This document shows, in pieces, positions 49,734-58,881 of a stretch of DNA of 64,000 bases (positions are counted from its first letter, which is position 1; each line of letters begins with the position of its first letter). Source of the DNA: Rhodothermales bacterium (GTDB taxonomy: Bacteria; Bacteroidota; Rhodothermia; Rhodothermales; UBA10348). The translations under genes were made by a program, and so were the position numbers. The stretch lies in the NCBI GenBank assembly GCA_017643395.1, contig JAEPNP010000001.1:579806-643805 (forward strand), written 5' to 3'. The notes beneath the pieces were generated by a model. The model searched no databases and was not told the origin of the DNA. It saw only the letters and a program-made list of their open reading frames with translations.

Positions 49734-50712
49734 TCGACGCCCCGTTTTCGTCACCGGCGGCACGGGGTTCGTCGGAAGCCATCTCGTGGAGGCCCTGCGA
49801 GCCCGCGGGTATGAGGAGATCCGTTGCCTGGTGCGCAACAAACCGGGCTGGCTGGAGCACATCGCCCACACGCCGGTGCGCGGAGACCTGACGCACGGTC
49901 CGACCCTGGCGCAGGCCATGCAAGGTTGCAGCGTGGTCTTCCACGTGGCCGGCCGCACGCGGGCGCGAACCTGGGAGGAATTCGAGGCGGCCAACATAAC
50001 GGGCACGACCAATCTGTTGGAGGCAGCCGCCACACTGGACCAGCCGCCCCGCATCCAGATCGTCAGCAGCCTGGCCGCCGTCGGCGACGTGGCGGCGGAC
50101 ATCGCGGACGAGTCCACTCCGCTCAATCCCGTGTCGCAATACGGGCGCAGCAAGGCCCTGATGGAGGTCGCCATCGAGCCCTGGCGGCAGCAACTGGACC
50201 TCAGCGTGGTTCGGCCGCCGGCCGTCTACGGGCCACGCGACTCCGACATCTTTACCGTTTTCCAGGCTGCTTCCCGCCGGCTGTTCGCCGTGGTAGGCGG
50301 CGCCAAGGGGCCCGCCATGACCCTGGTCCACGTACGGGATCTGGTTCGGGGCATGATCGATGCCGCAGAGACTGCCGAAACGCGGAATCAGACCTACTTC
50401 CTCGGAGCGGACCCGCCGTACAGTTGGGATCAGGTCCGGGATGCCGCAGCACAGGCCCTGGGGCGCCGCGTCGCGACGCTCCGCATTCCTCGCCCGCTCA
50501 TCGTTCCAGTCGGCACGATGGTGGAGAAAGTCGGGGGCCTCTTCGGCGCATACCCTCCGCTGAATCGGGAGAAGGCGCTCGAAATACGGGACGCCTGCAT
50601 CATGTGCACCTCCGGGGCGGCACACCGTGATTTTGCCTACCAGGCGTCGGTGCCGCTTCAGGAAGGCTTCGACGAAACTGTTACTTGGTATCGGGCACAC
50701 GGCTGGCTGTGA
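49726..50712 (+). CDS. NAD(P)-dependent extended SDR, epimerase/dehydratase-like
   Basis: 328 residues, cytoplasmic. Cofactor loop FVTGGTGFVGSHLVEAL, DLTHGPTLAQAM, HVAGRTRARTWEEF and the catalytic YGRSKALME (Tyr-x3-Lys) place it in the extended SDR family, near 3-beta-hydroxysteroid-dehydrogenase or dihydroflavonol-reductase-like members. The substrate cannot be inferred. It starts before rlmD ends (8-nt overlap) and precedes the fused oxoglutarate dehydrogenase gene. Confidence 0.88.
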   Translation: MADRRPVFVTGGTGFVGSHLVEALRARGYEEIRCLVRNKPGWLEHIAHTPVRGDLTHGPTLAQAMQGCSVVFHVAGRTRARTWEEFEAANITGTTNLLEAAATLDQPPRIQIVSSLAAVGDVAADIADESTPLNPVSQYGRSKALMEVAIEPWRQQLDLSVVRPPAVYGPRDSDIFTVFQAASRRLFAVVGGAKGPAMTLVHVRDLVRGMIDAAETAETRNQTYFLGADPPYSWDQVRDAAAQALGRRVATLRIPRPLIVPVGTMVEKVGGLFGAYPPLNREKALEIRDACIMCTSGAAHRDFAYQASVPLQEGFDETVTWYRAHGWL

Positions 50713-50833
50713 CGCCCGACCAAAGGGGGGAATCAAAGCCCAAACCGCATCGTTCACGCTGGAATTGACCAACTCCCAGGCGTGCACACCCTCGCGCCTT
50801 CCTGCACCTCACCCGCTCAGACTTCCGCCACTA

Positions 50834-53800
50834 GTGAGCAACCTCGGATTCAACACCGGCTACATTGAAGACCTGTACCGGCAGTACCTGGAAGACCCGA
50901 ACAGCGTCAGCGAAAGCTGGCGAGACTTCTTCCAGGACTACAACCCAGGAGAAGAGTTTGTAGCGGCAACGCCCGCCCAGCCCGCGACCGCCCCGGCTCA
51001 GACGCCGACTGCGACGGCCACGCAGGCCCCGACCGGCCGGGGGGACGGTGCCACGGCGGCAGCCGACCTGCAGGAAGGTGCAGAGGCCAAGGCCATCCGT
51101 GGCCCGGCCGCCAAAATCGTCGAGAACATGGAGGCCAGCCTCCAGGTCCCGACGGCCACCTCGGTACGCTCGGTTCCGGTCAAACTGCTGGCCGAGAACC
51201 GCCAGCTGATAAATGCCCACCAGCGCGATGTGGGCGGCAACAAGGTGTCCTATACGCACCTGATCGCGTACGCGATCGTCAAGGGCATTGCCGCCTTCCC
51301 GAACATGAATACCACGTTCCGTCAGCAGAACGGAACGCCCGAACATGTCATCCCCGGATCGGTCAACCTGGGACTGGCCATCGATGTCGAGCGCCGAGGC
51401 CGACGCAGTCTCCTGGTGCCCAACATCAAGGGTGCTGACGGCCTCAGCTTCCGCGAGTTTTTGGGTCACTACAATGACCTCGTGCGCCGTGCCCGCGACA
51501 ACAAGCTCGAGATCGCGGATTTCATGGGCACGACCGCATCGATCACGAACCCGGGCATGATCGGTACGGCGCTCTCGGTGCCCCGCCTCATGCAGGGCCA
51601 GGGCCTGATTGTCGGTGTCGGCTCAATCGGTTACCCCACGGAGTACCACGCCTTCCCGCCAGAGGTCATCGCGCGGACCGGCATCTCCCAGGTGATGAGC
51701 ATCACCTCGACCTACGACCACCGCGTCATCCAGGGCGCCGAGAGCGGGGCGTTCCTGAAGCACGTGGAAGAGCTCCTGACCGGGCACCACAGCTACTACG
51801 AGGAGATTTTCCAGAGCCTGGGGATCCCGTACCAGCCGTATGTCGGTGCCGTGGACTCCACTCCCATGGTGGGTGGACAACGCGCCGACGAGCTGGACAT
51901 GGTGCGCAAGCAGGCCAAGGTGCTGCAGCTGATCCGCGCCTATCGGGTACGGGGGCACCTGCAGGCGGATGTGAATCCGCTGGGCTACAACTGGCGCTAC
52001 CATCCGGAACTGGATCCCAAGGAGTACGGACTGACCATCTGGGATCTGGACCGCGAGTTCGTCACAGGCGGCCTCGCGGGGCACGACATGCTGCCGCTCC
52101 GGGACATCCTGGAAATCCTGCGGCAGACCTACACCCGCAAGGTGGGTGTCGAGTTCATGCACATCTCGGATCCACAGGAGAAGCGCTGGCTGGTTGAACG
52201 CATCGAGCCCGTGCGTGGTGTCGAGCCGATCTCGGAGACGGCGAAGAAGCGCATGCTGGAGAAGCTCAACGGAGCGGAGGCGTTTGAGAACTTCCTGCAC
52301 ACCAAGTATATCGGTCACAAACGATTCAGCCTGGAGGGCTCCGAGACGGTCATTCCCATGCTGGACATGATCCTGTCGGATGCGGCCAACCAGGAGACGG
52401 CCGAAGTGGTGATCGGCATGGCCCACCGCGGGCGCCTGAATGTGCTCGCGAACATCCTGAACAAGCCCTACGAGGTCATTTTCTCGGAGTTCGAGGGCAA
52501 CATCGATCCGAATACGACGCAGGGCTCGGGCGATGTGAAATACCACCTCGGCGCGCGGGACGAGCACGAGTCGCCCTCCGGGTCGAAAGTGAAGGTGACG
52601 CTGGCCTCCAACCCCAGCCACCTGGAGGCCGTCAATCCTGTCGTTGAGGGCATGGCGCGCGCCAAGCAGGAGGCCATTCGGGACGAACGTGGTGACTCCG
52701 AGCGCCGCGACTATCACGATGCCGTGCTGCCGATTCTGATTCACGGCGATGCGGCCTTCGCCGGCCAGGGCGTGGTCGGAGAGACCCTGCACCTGTCGCA
52801 GCTCCCCGGTTACGAGACCGGCGGAACGGTGCACATCGTCATCAACAACCAGATCGGATTTACCACAGGGCCCGAGTCCGCGCGGTCTTCCACATACGCG
52901 AGCGACATCGCCCGCATGATCCAGGCGCCCATCTTCCACGTCAATGGCGACGATCCGGAAGCGTGCGTGCGGGTGGCCCGCCTGGCCCTGGACTTCCGGC
53001 AGGTGTTCAACAAGGACGTGGTCATCGACCTCCTGTGCTACCGCGTGCGCGGGCACAACGAGGGTGACGAGCCGACCTATACCCAGCCGCTTCTCTACAA
53101 GAAGATTGAGGCCAAGCGCTCGGTGCGCAAGCTGTACACGGAGCTGCTGCTCCGCCGCGGCGACATGAGCCCCGAAGAGGCAGAGCAGGTCCTGGAGGAT
53201 TACCGCAATCGCCTGAACGATGCGTTTACGCGGACCAAAGAGGTCACGGCAGAAGAGCCTGCACCGCCGCCGCGAGCACCGCTAAGGTCCAACGAGCCCG
53301 AGGGTCCGGTCAAGATTGAGACCGCTGCCTCCCAGGATTTGATCGATGCGGTCATCAAGTCCCTGATGACATTTCCGGAGGGCTTCAACGTGCACAAGAA
53401 GCTGCTTCGCCAGTTTCAGCGGCGCGAGAAGCTGTACCACGACGAGCGCAAGGTCGATTGGGGTTTTGCGGAGGCACTGGCCTTCGGCACCATCCTCGCC
53501 GAGGGTCGCCACGTGCGTCTCAGCGGGCAGGATTCCCGGCGAGGCACGTTTTCGCACCGTCACGGCGTGGTCTACGACCAGGAGAACGCCGACGAGTACA
53601 TCCCGCTCAACCACGTGGCGGAGAAACAGGGCCGGCTGTACATCTACGACAGCCTGCTGTCGGAGTACGCCGTCACCGGTTTCGAGTATGGCTATTCCGT
53701 GGCCTCGCCCGATTCACTGGTAATCTGGGAGGCCCAGTTCGGCGACTTCGCCAACGGTGCCCAGATCATCTTTGACCAGTTCCTGTCGGCAGCCGGCGAG

Positions 53801-54496
53801 AAATGGGGGCAGGAAAGCTCGCTCGTCCTACTGCTGCCGCATGGGTACGAGGGACAGGGACCCGAGCACTCTTCCGCGCGCCTGGAGCGCTTCCTGCAGC
53901 TGTGTGCCGAGGGCAACATGCAGGTCTGCAACATCACCACGCCTGCAAACATCTTCCACGCGCTGCGTCGGCAGGTGCATTCAGAGAAGAAGCTGCCTCT
54001 GGTAGTAATGTCGCCCAAGAGTCTGCTGCGCCACCCGCTGGCGGTCTCCGACCCGGCCGACTTTACGGAGAGCGCATTCCGGCCGGTGATTCCGGCTGAT
54101 GTCGACGATCCATCCTCCGTGGAGCGCCTGGTCTTCTGCAGCGGGAAAGTGTACTACGACGCCCTTCAGAAGCTGAAAGAGACCGGAGCCCCCGTGGCGC
54201 TGGCCCGGGTCGAGGAGTTGTATCCGCTCGATCGCGCCGCGATCAGGGAGGAACTGTCGCGGTTCCCTTCAGCCAAGGTGATCTGGCTCCAGGAGGAACC
54301 CGCCAACATGGGCGCCTGGCAGTTCATCCGGTACCCGCTGGAGGAGCTGCTTGCCGAGGTGCGCGGAGACGACTGCGAGCGAATCGGCTACGCCGGTCGG
54401 CCGATGTCCGCATCGCCCGCTACCGGGTCGCATCACGTGCACGCGGTGGAGCAGGACGGGATTGTCGCGCGGGCACTTGGACTTGAGTCGGAGTAG
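50834..54496 (+). CDS. kgd: Fused 2-oxoglutarate dehydrogenase E1 / succinyltransferase E2 (Kgd/OdhA type)
   Basis: About 1220 residues from a GTG start. An E1o N-terminal segment (GYIEDLYRQYLEDPNSVSES), a Pro/Ala/Thr linker (44-75), an E2-like acyltransferase domain (about 90-325) with YDHRVIQGAESG, then the thiamine-diphosphate E1 with HGDAAFAGQGVVGETL and GHNEGDEPTYTQP. The His-Arg-x-x-Gln-Gly at 296-301 (Gln where free-standing E2 has Asp) is also found in mycobacterial Kgd. No lipoyl domain is present, so another protein must carry lipoate. GTG 50834 yields the typical N-terminus; the open frame upstream overlaps the SDR gene. Confidence 0.93.
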   Translation: MSNLGFNTGYIEDLYRQYLEDPNSVSESWRDFFQDYNPGEEFVAATPAQPATAPAQTPTATATQAPTGRGDGATAAADLQEGAEAKAIRGPAAKIVENMEASLQVPTATSVRSVPVKLLAENRQLINAHQRDVGGNKVSYTHLIAYAIVKGIAAFPNMNTTFRQQNGTPEHVIPGSVNLGLAIDVERRGRRSLLVPNIKGADGLSFREFLGHYNDLVRRARDNKLEIADFMGTTASITNPGMIGTALSVPRLMQGQGLIVGVGSIGYPTEYHAFPPEVIARTGISQVMSITSTYDHRVIQGAESGAFLKHVEELLTGHHSYYEEIFQSLGIPYQPYVGAVDSTPMVGGQRADELDMVRKQAKVLQLIRAYRVRGHLQADVNPLGYNWRYHPELDPKEYGLTIWDLDREFVTGGLAGHDMLPLRDILEILRQTYTRKVGVEFMHISDPQEKRWLVERIEPVRGVEPISETAKKRMLEKLNGAEAFENFLHTKYIGHKRFSLEGSETVIPMLDMILSDAANQETAEVVIGMAHRGRLNVLANILNKPYEVIFSEFEGNIDPNTTQGSGDVKYHLGARDEHESPSGSKVKVTLASNPSHLEAVNPVVEGMARAKQEAIRDERGDSERRDYHDAVLPILIHGDAAFAGQGVVGETLHLSQLPGYETGGTVHIVINNQIGFTTGPESARSSTYASDIARMIQAPIFHVNGDDPEACVRVARLALDFRQVFNKDVVIDLLCYRVRGHNEGDEPTYTQPLLYKKIEAKRSVRKLYTELLLRRGDMSPEEAEQVLEDYRNRLNDAFTRTKEVTAEEPAPPPRAPLRSNEPEGPVKIETAASQDLIDAVIKSLMTFPEGFNVHKKLLRQFQRREKLYHDERKVDWGFAEALAFGTILAEGRHVRLSGQDSRRGTFSHRHGVVYDQENADEYIPLNHVAEKQGRLYIYDSLLSEYAVTGFEYGYSVASPDSLVIWEAQFGDFANGAQIIFDQFLSAAGEKWGQESSLVLLLPHGYEGQGPEHSSARLERFLQLCAEGNMQVCNITTPANIFHALRRQVHSEKKLPLVVMSPKSLLRHPLAVSDPADFTESAFRPVIPADVDDPSSVERLVFCSGKVYYDALQKLKETGAPVALARVEELYPLDRAAIREELSRFPSAKVIWLQEEPANMGAWQFIRYPLEELLAEVRGDDCERIGYAGRPMSASPATGSHHVHAVEQDGIVARALGLESE

Positions 54497-54525
54497 CCGT
54501 CTTTCGGGAACGGCCGAGCCAGCCT

Positions 54526-55524
54526 CTACAAGGCGAAACAGACGAGGCGTGTCTGACGATCGTCCGCACACAGTCGCCTGCTGTTTGCCCCCAGTGCGTT
54601 TGCCCGCTCCACGGGAAGAACCAGCTCCTGGGTGTCGCCTGTAGCCAGGTCGAAACGAAAGGCCGTGCGATGGGGCATGCGCGCCTTGTGAGCACCCAGC
54701 ATCCAGACCTGCTCGCCCCCGCTGCTCATGTGAGAGACCAGAAGATTGGTCGGGTACGCACTCAACCCTGCCGTGACGGGCGATTGCCTCATACCTGCAC
54801 CGACTTCTGCGGAATCGGCCTGCGCCGGCAGTCCGGCCAGCCGGTGCACGCTCGAGGCACTTCCCGCGTGCACTTCCGTGCGATTCAGAAACCGGTACTG
54901 AACGACCAGAGCACCTGAGGGCGCGACGTCGAAAAAGATGCTGCTCCAGGGTCCCTTTCGCGGGGGGTGTATGGGTTGGAGCTCGACCTCCTGGCCGTCC
55001 CGGAGTTCGACAAAATGCGCCCCGAGGAGTCCCGATCGCACTACCACAGGATGACCTCCCCCGGAGATCGCCAAACCATTCGTAGGCCGAACCTCCGGGT
55101 TCAGCGAATGTGTGGCAATCCAGTTGAGGTCCTTGTCGAACTCGTGCATCCGGTCGGAGCCAACCTCGCCTTCCAGAACGAAGACGGAGGCATTGCTAAC
55201 GCGAAGAAACCGTGGCCCCACCGCGAACTCGCCCGGACCAGCACCACGCTGCCCAACTCTCTTCAGGATCTGGCCATCCGGCGACACCTTGATCACCTGA
55301 TGAAAGCCGCGGTCGGCGATATAGACGGTGCCGTCTTCGTCCACCTCAATCGCCTCAATCACCCCAAAGTCGGCTGATTCGGCGGAACCAAGCGCCCAAA
55401 CGCGCTCGACCTGAACCGTCGGCTGGCCATCCTCGTCAGCACCGGAGTCGCCCGACGAGCAGGCTGTTGCCCCGAAGAGCAACAGCCCGCAAGCCAGGAT
55501 CCAGGTGGTCAGGCGGCGAGGCAC
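54526..55524 (-). CDS. 6-bladed beta-propeller lipoprotein
   Basis: 332 residues with a lipoprotein signal (LLLFGATACSSG). The mature part has NHL/6-bladed-propeller blades, for example IEAIEVDEDGTVYIADRGFHQ, VSPDGQILKRVGQRG and GPGEFAVGPRFL, a pattern widespread in Bacteroidota. The GTG start overlaps the last base of the TAG of the upstream Cys-rich peptide gene (TAGTG), which shows coupled translation. In Bacteroidales, related propellers neighbour small leader-type (NVEALA) peptides; the layout here is similar. No catalytic motif seen. Probably outer-membrane-anchored. Confidence 0.85.
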   Translation of the reverse strand: MPRRLTTWILACGLLLFGATACSSGDSGADEDGQPTVQVERVWALGSAESADFGVIEAIEVDEDGTVYIADRGFHQVIKVSPDGQILKRVGQRGAGPGEFAVGPRFLRVSNASVFVLEGEVGSDRMHEFDKDLNWIATHSLNPEVRPTNGLAISGGGHPVVVRSGLLGAHFVELRDGQEVELQPIHPPRKGPWSSIFFDVAPSGALVVQYRFLNRTEVHAGSASSVHRLAGLPAQADSAEVGAGMRQSPVTAGLSAYPTNLLVSHMSSGGEQVWMLGAHKARMPHRTAFRFDLATGDTQELVLPVERANALGANSRRLCADDRQTRLVCFAL

Positions 55525-55790
55525 TAGATCACGCCTCCGTGACAGGTTTCATCGATGACCACGAACGCGTAGGCAAACTCGTCTCCCGCGCAGCAATCGC
55601 TGCAGTAGGATACCTCCTGCTGACCCAGAATGTTGTAGATGCCCAGATCTCCCCCGGAGCATGCATACAGATAGAGGCCGTCTTGCAGCCCGCCACAGTC
55701 ACCCGCGGGTACGCGCGCTGTTGCGTCTGAAGAAATGTCCAGCACAAGAACGAGGGCCAAAGCAGAAAGAAGCAGTAGAACGACTCGCAT
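55524..55790 (-). CDS. Small secreted Cys-rich peptide, partner of the propeller
   Basis: 88 residues. MRVVLLLLSALALVLVLDIS is a signal or membrane segment. The mature region of about 68 residues has six Cys (32, 44, 63, 66, 67 and 83) and Gly/Asp-rich loops, as in DCGGLQDGLY and CSDCCAGDEF. The even number and the CxxCC arrangement suggest disulfides or a bound metal. I chose ATG 55790, since upstream codons look noncoding. Its stop overlaps the propeller start. No family name can be given; a modified or disulfide-stabilised secreted peptide is a reasonable guess. Confidence 0.7.
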   Translation of the reverse strand: MRVVLLLLSALALVLVLDISSDATARVPAGDCGGLQDGLYLYACSGGDLGIYNILGQQEVSYCSDCCAGDEFAYAFVVIDETCHGGVI

Positions 55791-55884
55791 GGGTAACCTC
55801 AGGGTTGGTGATAGTGTCCCGGAGATTAGCGCTATCATGTTCCGGTGGATGGCACTTTCGGTGGGAATTGAGTCCGCACTTTTG

Positions 55885-56682
55885 TCAGGAATTCTGATCC
55901 AGTGAGCGGGATAGCGCCTTCCGTCCAGCAGATTCGCTGGCATATCCGGCCCAGGCTGCGGCTTCGGATATACTGAGCCCACACTGGTTTCGCAGATCCA
56001 CCAAGGCTCGCACCCGGATCATCTGCAAGTACTCCTTGGGGTACTTGCCCACATACCGCCTGAATCTTCCGGGTACTCCGCGACCTGAACGAGTGCTGCG
56101 AATTGCACTGCTGATCGTGCAGTGTTCACTCCAGACATGGGCATTCAGGTAGATCAGAAGCTCCTGCACATCCGCCGGCCATGAAACCTCCGGCAAGTGG
56201 ATCAGGTCGTCCTCAATATCCCGCAAGACTGCGCGGGGATCGTTGATTCGCTCCAACCATGCTCGGACCGCAGGAGTCACAGCCCGCTCGACTCTCCGTA
56301 AACCCAGATCCTCGATGCTGGAGAGCAGCGTATTCAGGCTATCACCCTTATACGCCAGGCCGGAGACTATTCCTGCCTGCCAAAGCGACAACGTGGGGAG
56401 AGACAGCTGTGCCGTGTACAGGAGAATGCGTGTATCGGGCCGGAAGCGCCCGGCTATTTCCTCCAGCTCCTCCGTCGCCATGCTTGTGATTCGACCGCCG
56501 GGTAGATTGGGAAGTCGAACGTCCAGGACGACTATGTCCGGCTCCTGGTCTGCGGATATTCCGTTCCGCGTAAAGGCAGGGTCCAGGAGAACAATTTTGC
56601 CTGACTTTGCTGCCAGCAGCGACAGGGTTTCGTGGACGGCCGGATGGTCGTCCGCCACCAATACGCTGAGGGGCAGGCGCAT
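55885..56682 (-). CDS. Response regulator with AraC-type DNA-binding output
   Basis: 265 residues. Receiver domain with Asp11/Asp12 (VADDHP), phospho-acceptor Asp54 (VVLDVRL), Thr90 and Lys112, carrying an extra loop about 60-82. The C-terminus (about 165-262) is an AraC-family pair of helix-turn-helix units (GRFRRYVGKYPKEYLQMIRV and LSISEAAAWAGYAS). No kinase gene is adjacent. It lies 94 bp upstream of the Cys-rich peptide on the same strand, so control of that pair is plausible. The AraC output on a receiver with this loop is uncommon. Confidence 0.85.
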   Translation of the reverse strand: MRLPLSVLVADDHPAVHETLSLLAAKSGKIVLLDPAFTRNGISADQEPDIVVLDVRLPNLPGGRITSMATEELEEIAGRFRPDTRILLYTAQLSLPTLSLWQAGIVSGLAYKGDSLNTLLSSIEDLGLRRVERAVTPAVRAWLERINDPRAVLRDIEDDLIHLPEVSWPADVQELLIYLNAHVWSEHCTISSAIRSTRSGRGVPGRFRRYVGKYPKEYLQMIRVRALVDLRNQCGLSISEAAAWAGYASESAGRKALSRSLDQNS

Positions 56683-56790
56683 CGTCGGTACTTGTGATCC
56701 AGGACTTCACCATGGAACACGTAGAATCGCGGCGACCTACGACACGGGCCGAGGTTTGAACTGCCACCGCGCGGAATCTGCCGCCATAAG

Positions 56791-56824
56791 AAAAGGGGTG
56801 CCACCCAAGGTGACACCCCTTTTT
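56791..56824 (-). terminator. Intrinsic terminator downstream of rpsU
   Basis: AAAAGGGGTGCCACC pairs with GGTGACACCCCTTTT across a short loop, with one mismatch. Leftward reading places a T-run at the end, and rpsU stops 36 bp upstream. The symmetrical A and T runs could also stop transcription coming from the left. Confidence 0.85.
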
Positions 56825-56859
56825 CAATCTATGCGGAGCCGTAGCTCCTGCCGATGCGC

Positions 56860-57054
56860 CTAGTAGTAGCGATTCCGCTTGCGTGCGTTCCGAAGCGCCT
56901 TCTGGCGTGCGAGGCGACGCTCCTCGGATGGCTTGGTATATGCCATGTTGGAACGGTAGATGCGAAGCACTCGGCTGCGGTTCACAGCGCGCTTGAAACG
57001 ACGGAGGGCGCGATCAATCGACTCGTTGTCGCGGACTTTTATTCCTACGGCCAC
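56860..57054 (-). CDS. rpsU: Small ribosomal subunit protein bS21
   Basis: 64 residues starting MAVGIKVRDNESIDRALRRF and ending ARKRNRYY, matching bS21. It binds the 30S platform near the anti-Shine-Dalgarno end of 16S rRNA. I chose GTG 57054 although a TTG frame extends to 57120: that TTG coincides with the -35 box of a strong promoter, so the longer product could not be made from it. The resulting length is normal for the family. It ends at a clear terminator. Confidence 0.93.
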   Translation of the reverse strand: MAVGIKVRDNESIDRALRRFKRAVNRSRVLRIYRSNMAYTKPSEERRLARQKALRNARKRNRYY

Positions 57055-57091
57055 AGGTTCTGAATCAGCAAAAGGGTTGGTGGAGCCTTTC

Positions 57092-57120
57092 AATGTAGGC
57101 GTATCGACCCGCTTTGTCAA
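57092..57120 (-). promoter_or_regulatory. Strong sigma70 promoter of rpsU
   Basis: On the minus strand TTGACA (57120-57115), a 17-nt spacer and TACATT (57097-57092) form a near-consensus promoter. Expected transcription start is near 57085, giving a leader of about 30 nt to GTG 57054. Confidence 0.8.
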
Positions 57121-57143
57121 CTCGAAAGCCTGGCCCGCGGAAC

Positions 57144-57572
57144 TCAGCCTGCGGCGTGATTGAGCAGCACCTTGGCAGCAACGGCTCTCACGCGCTCAGA
57201 AGATTCGGCGTCAGCGACTTCCATAAGACGGGAAATCGTGGCCTCTTCGCCGATTGCGTTCAATGCGGCCAGTGCGAGCAGACGCTCCTCAACGGAATCC
57301 GAAGCTTCGAAGCGGCCCATGATCTCAAACGCTGCGTCGTCAAAGTTGACGAATTGATCATAGTTCTCCGCGAAGAAGATGATGTGCTGGAAGGCCTCAT
57401 GGCGCACCTGATCAATGTCGGACTGGGCTGACTCGACGAGCTGGGCCTCGAGCATATTCCACCACTGCTGATCCTTTTCGGCGTAGGCCTGTGCGAATGC
57501 AGTTGATGAGCCGACGAGGGCAACTAGAAGAGCGAGGCAGGCGCCCCGGCGAACGGTGTTAAGAATCTGCAT
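57144..57572 (-). CDS. Small secreted HEAT-repeat-like protein, paralogue of 10560-11000
   Basis: 142 residues. Signal peptide (CLALLVALVGSSTAFAQ), then helices QQWWNMLEAQLV, AFQHIIFFAENYDQF, LLALAALNAIGEE and VRAVAAKVLL. The order and spacing match the protein at 10560-11000, so the two are dispersed paralogues. No active-site motif or Cys is seen. The gene is monocistronic. ATG 57572 is chosen for the signal sequence, with GGGAGGG 6 nt upstream; the frame is open further up but lies in the intergenic region. Confidence 0.82.
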   Translation of the reverse strand: MQILNTVRRGACLALLVALVGSSTAFAQAYAEKDQQWWNMLEAQLVESAQSDIDQVRHEAFQHIIFFAENYDQFVNFDDAAFEIMGRFEASDSVEERLLALAALNAIGEEATISRLMEVADAESSERVRAVAAKVLLNHAAG

Positions 57573-57746
57573 TATGACCCTCCCCAGAGTTAGCAGATGA
57601 TTTGGCAATTGGTAACAGACCCAGCTACGGGGCGACCGGCCACCGGTTACTGCAACGGGACGAACGGTCGGTAACGCACGGCGAACGGCCACCCGGTTGG
57701 GACAGGCGGTGGCCCAGGGGGCCTGCCGGTAGCTAGCTTTGGCGCC

Positions 57747-58322
57747 ATGAACCAATTGGTCGTGGCCACAGGCAATCCGGGCAAACTCGCCGAGTTCAGG
57801 CAACTGCTCTTGGGGAGGGTGGAGCACATCCTGTCCTCAGCAGATGTTGCGGCCCCTGAGGTCGTGGAAGACCAACCAACGCTCGAAGGCAATGCGCTGA
57901 AGAAGGCTCGAACGCTGCACCGCTTCACGGGCCTCCCCGCTCTGGCAGACGATACGGGCCTCGAGGTCACCTCTCTTGATGGGCGGCCCGGAGTGTACTC
58001 GGCCCGCTACGCCGGCCCGGACTGCTCGCCTCAGGACAACATCCGCAAACTGCTTGGCGAGTTGGAGCATGCCTCCGACCGGAGCGCCCGCTTCCGCACC
58101 GCCATCGCACTTGTTTCGGACCAGGGCGAAACAGTCGTCGAAGGAATCTGCGCCGGCACCATTCTCAGGTCTCCCCTTGGAGAGGGCGGCTTCGGCTACG
58201 ACCCGATCTTTCAACCTGACGGAGAGACGCTCACCTTTGCCCAATTGCCGGCTGAGCGCAAGAATGTCATCTCCCACAGGGGACGCGCCCTGCAGGCGCT
58301 CCTGGAGGCCATTCCATGGTAG
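57747..58322 (+). CDS. rdgB: Non-canonical purine NTP pyrophosphatase (RdgB/HAM1)
   Basis: 191 residues. Removes ITP, XTP and their deoxy forms from the nucleotide pool. Motifs: [47 protein letters not shown] and [10 protein letters not shown]. The length matches the family. It overlaps the dtd gene by 7 bp and starts a long rightward run reaching at least 63857. Confidence 0.96.
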   Translation: MNQLVVATGNPGKLAEFRQLLLGRVEHILSSADVAAPEVVEDQPTLEGNALKKARTLHRFTGLPALADDTGLEVTSLDGRPGVYSARYAGPDCSPQDNIRKLLGELEHASDRSARFRTAIALVSDQGETVVEGICAGTILRSPLGEGGFGYDPIFQPDGETLTFAQLPAERKNVISHRGRALQALLEAIPW

Positions 58323-58771
58323 CCCTGCTGCAGCGCGTCTCTCAGGCCTCGGTCGCCGTCTCGGGAGACGTGGTCGGAGAGATCGGGAAGGGCCTTCTCA
58401 TCCTGCTGGGTGTGCATCGCACCGACACGGCTGCCGAAGTCGAGTGGCTGAGCCGCAAGTGCGCGAACCTGCGCATCTTTCCGGATGAGAACGGCTTGAT
58501 GAACCGGAGTGTGGCCGATGTCGGAGGCGAAGTCCTGGTGGTGTCTCAGTTCACGCTGTACGGCAATACGCGAAAGGGCAATCGCCCATCGTTCGTCGAA
58601 TCCGCGCCACCTGAAACGGCCGAACCGCTCTACCTGGCCTTCGCGCAGCGCATGGCGGAACACATCGGAAAGTCCGTGCCCACAGGCCGCTTCGGTGCAA
58701 TGATGGATGTTCGACTTGTCAACGACGGCCCGGTGACGCTCTGGGTAGAACGGCGCGCCGAGCAGGGGTGA
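58316..58771 (+). CDS. dtd: D-aminoacyl-tRNA deacylase
   Basis: 151 residues. Hydrolyses D-amino acids mischarged on tRNA. The start [13 protein letters not shown], the SQFTLYG active-site segment and the Gly-cis-Pro motif in NDGPVTL are all present. ATG lies inside the end of rdgB (7-nt overlap), so the two quality-control enzymes are translationally linked. Confidence 0.96.
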   Translation: MVALLQRVSQASVAVSGDVVGEIGKGLLILLGVHRTDTAAEVEWLSRKCANLRIFPDENGLMNRSVADVGGEVLVVSQFTLYGNTRKGNRPSFVESAPPETAEPLYLAFAQRMAEHIGKSVPTGRFGAMMDVRLVNDGPVTLWVERRAEQG

Positions 58772-58881
58772 CCGGACGGCCACCGAGCCCCCGTTAGGCA
58801 GTGATTGTCTCGGGCATGCTCACCAGCCCGACTGAAACCCTTTCGCCCCGACGCGTTCAGGGATGTCCCACCCACCTTGTG

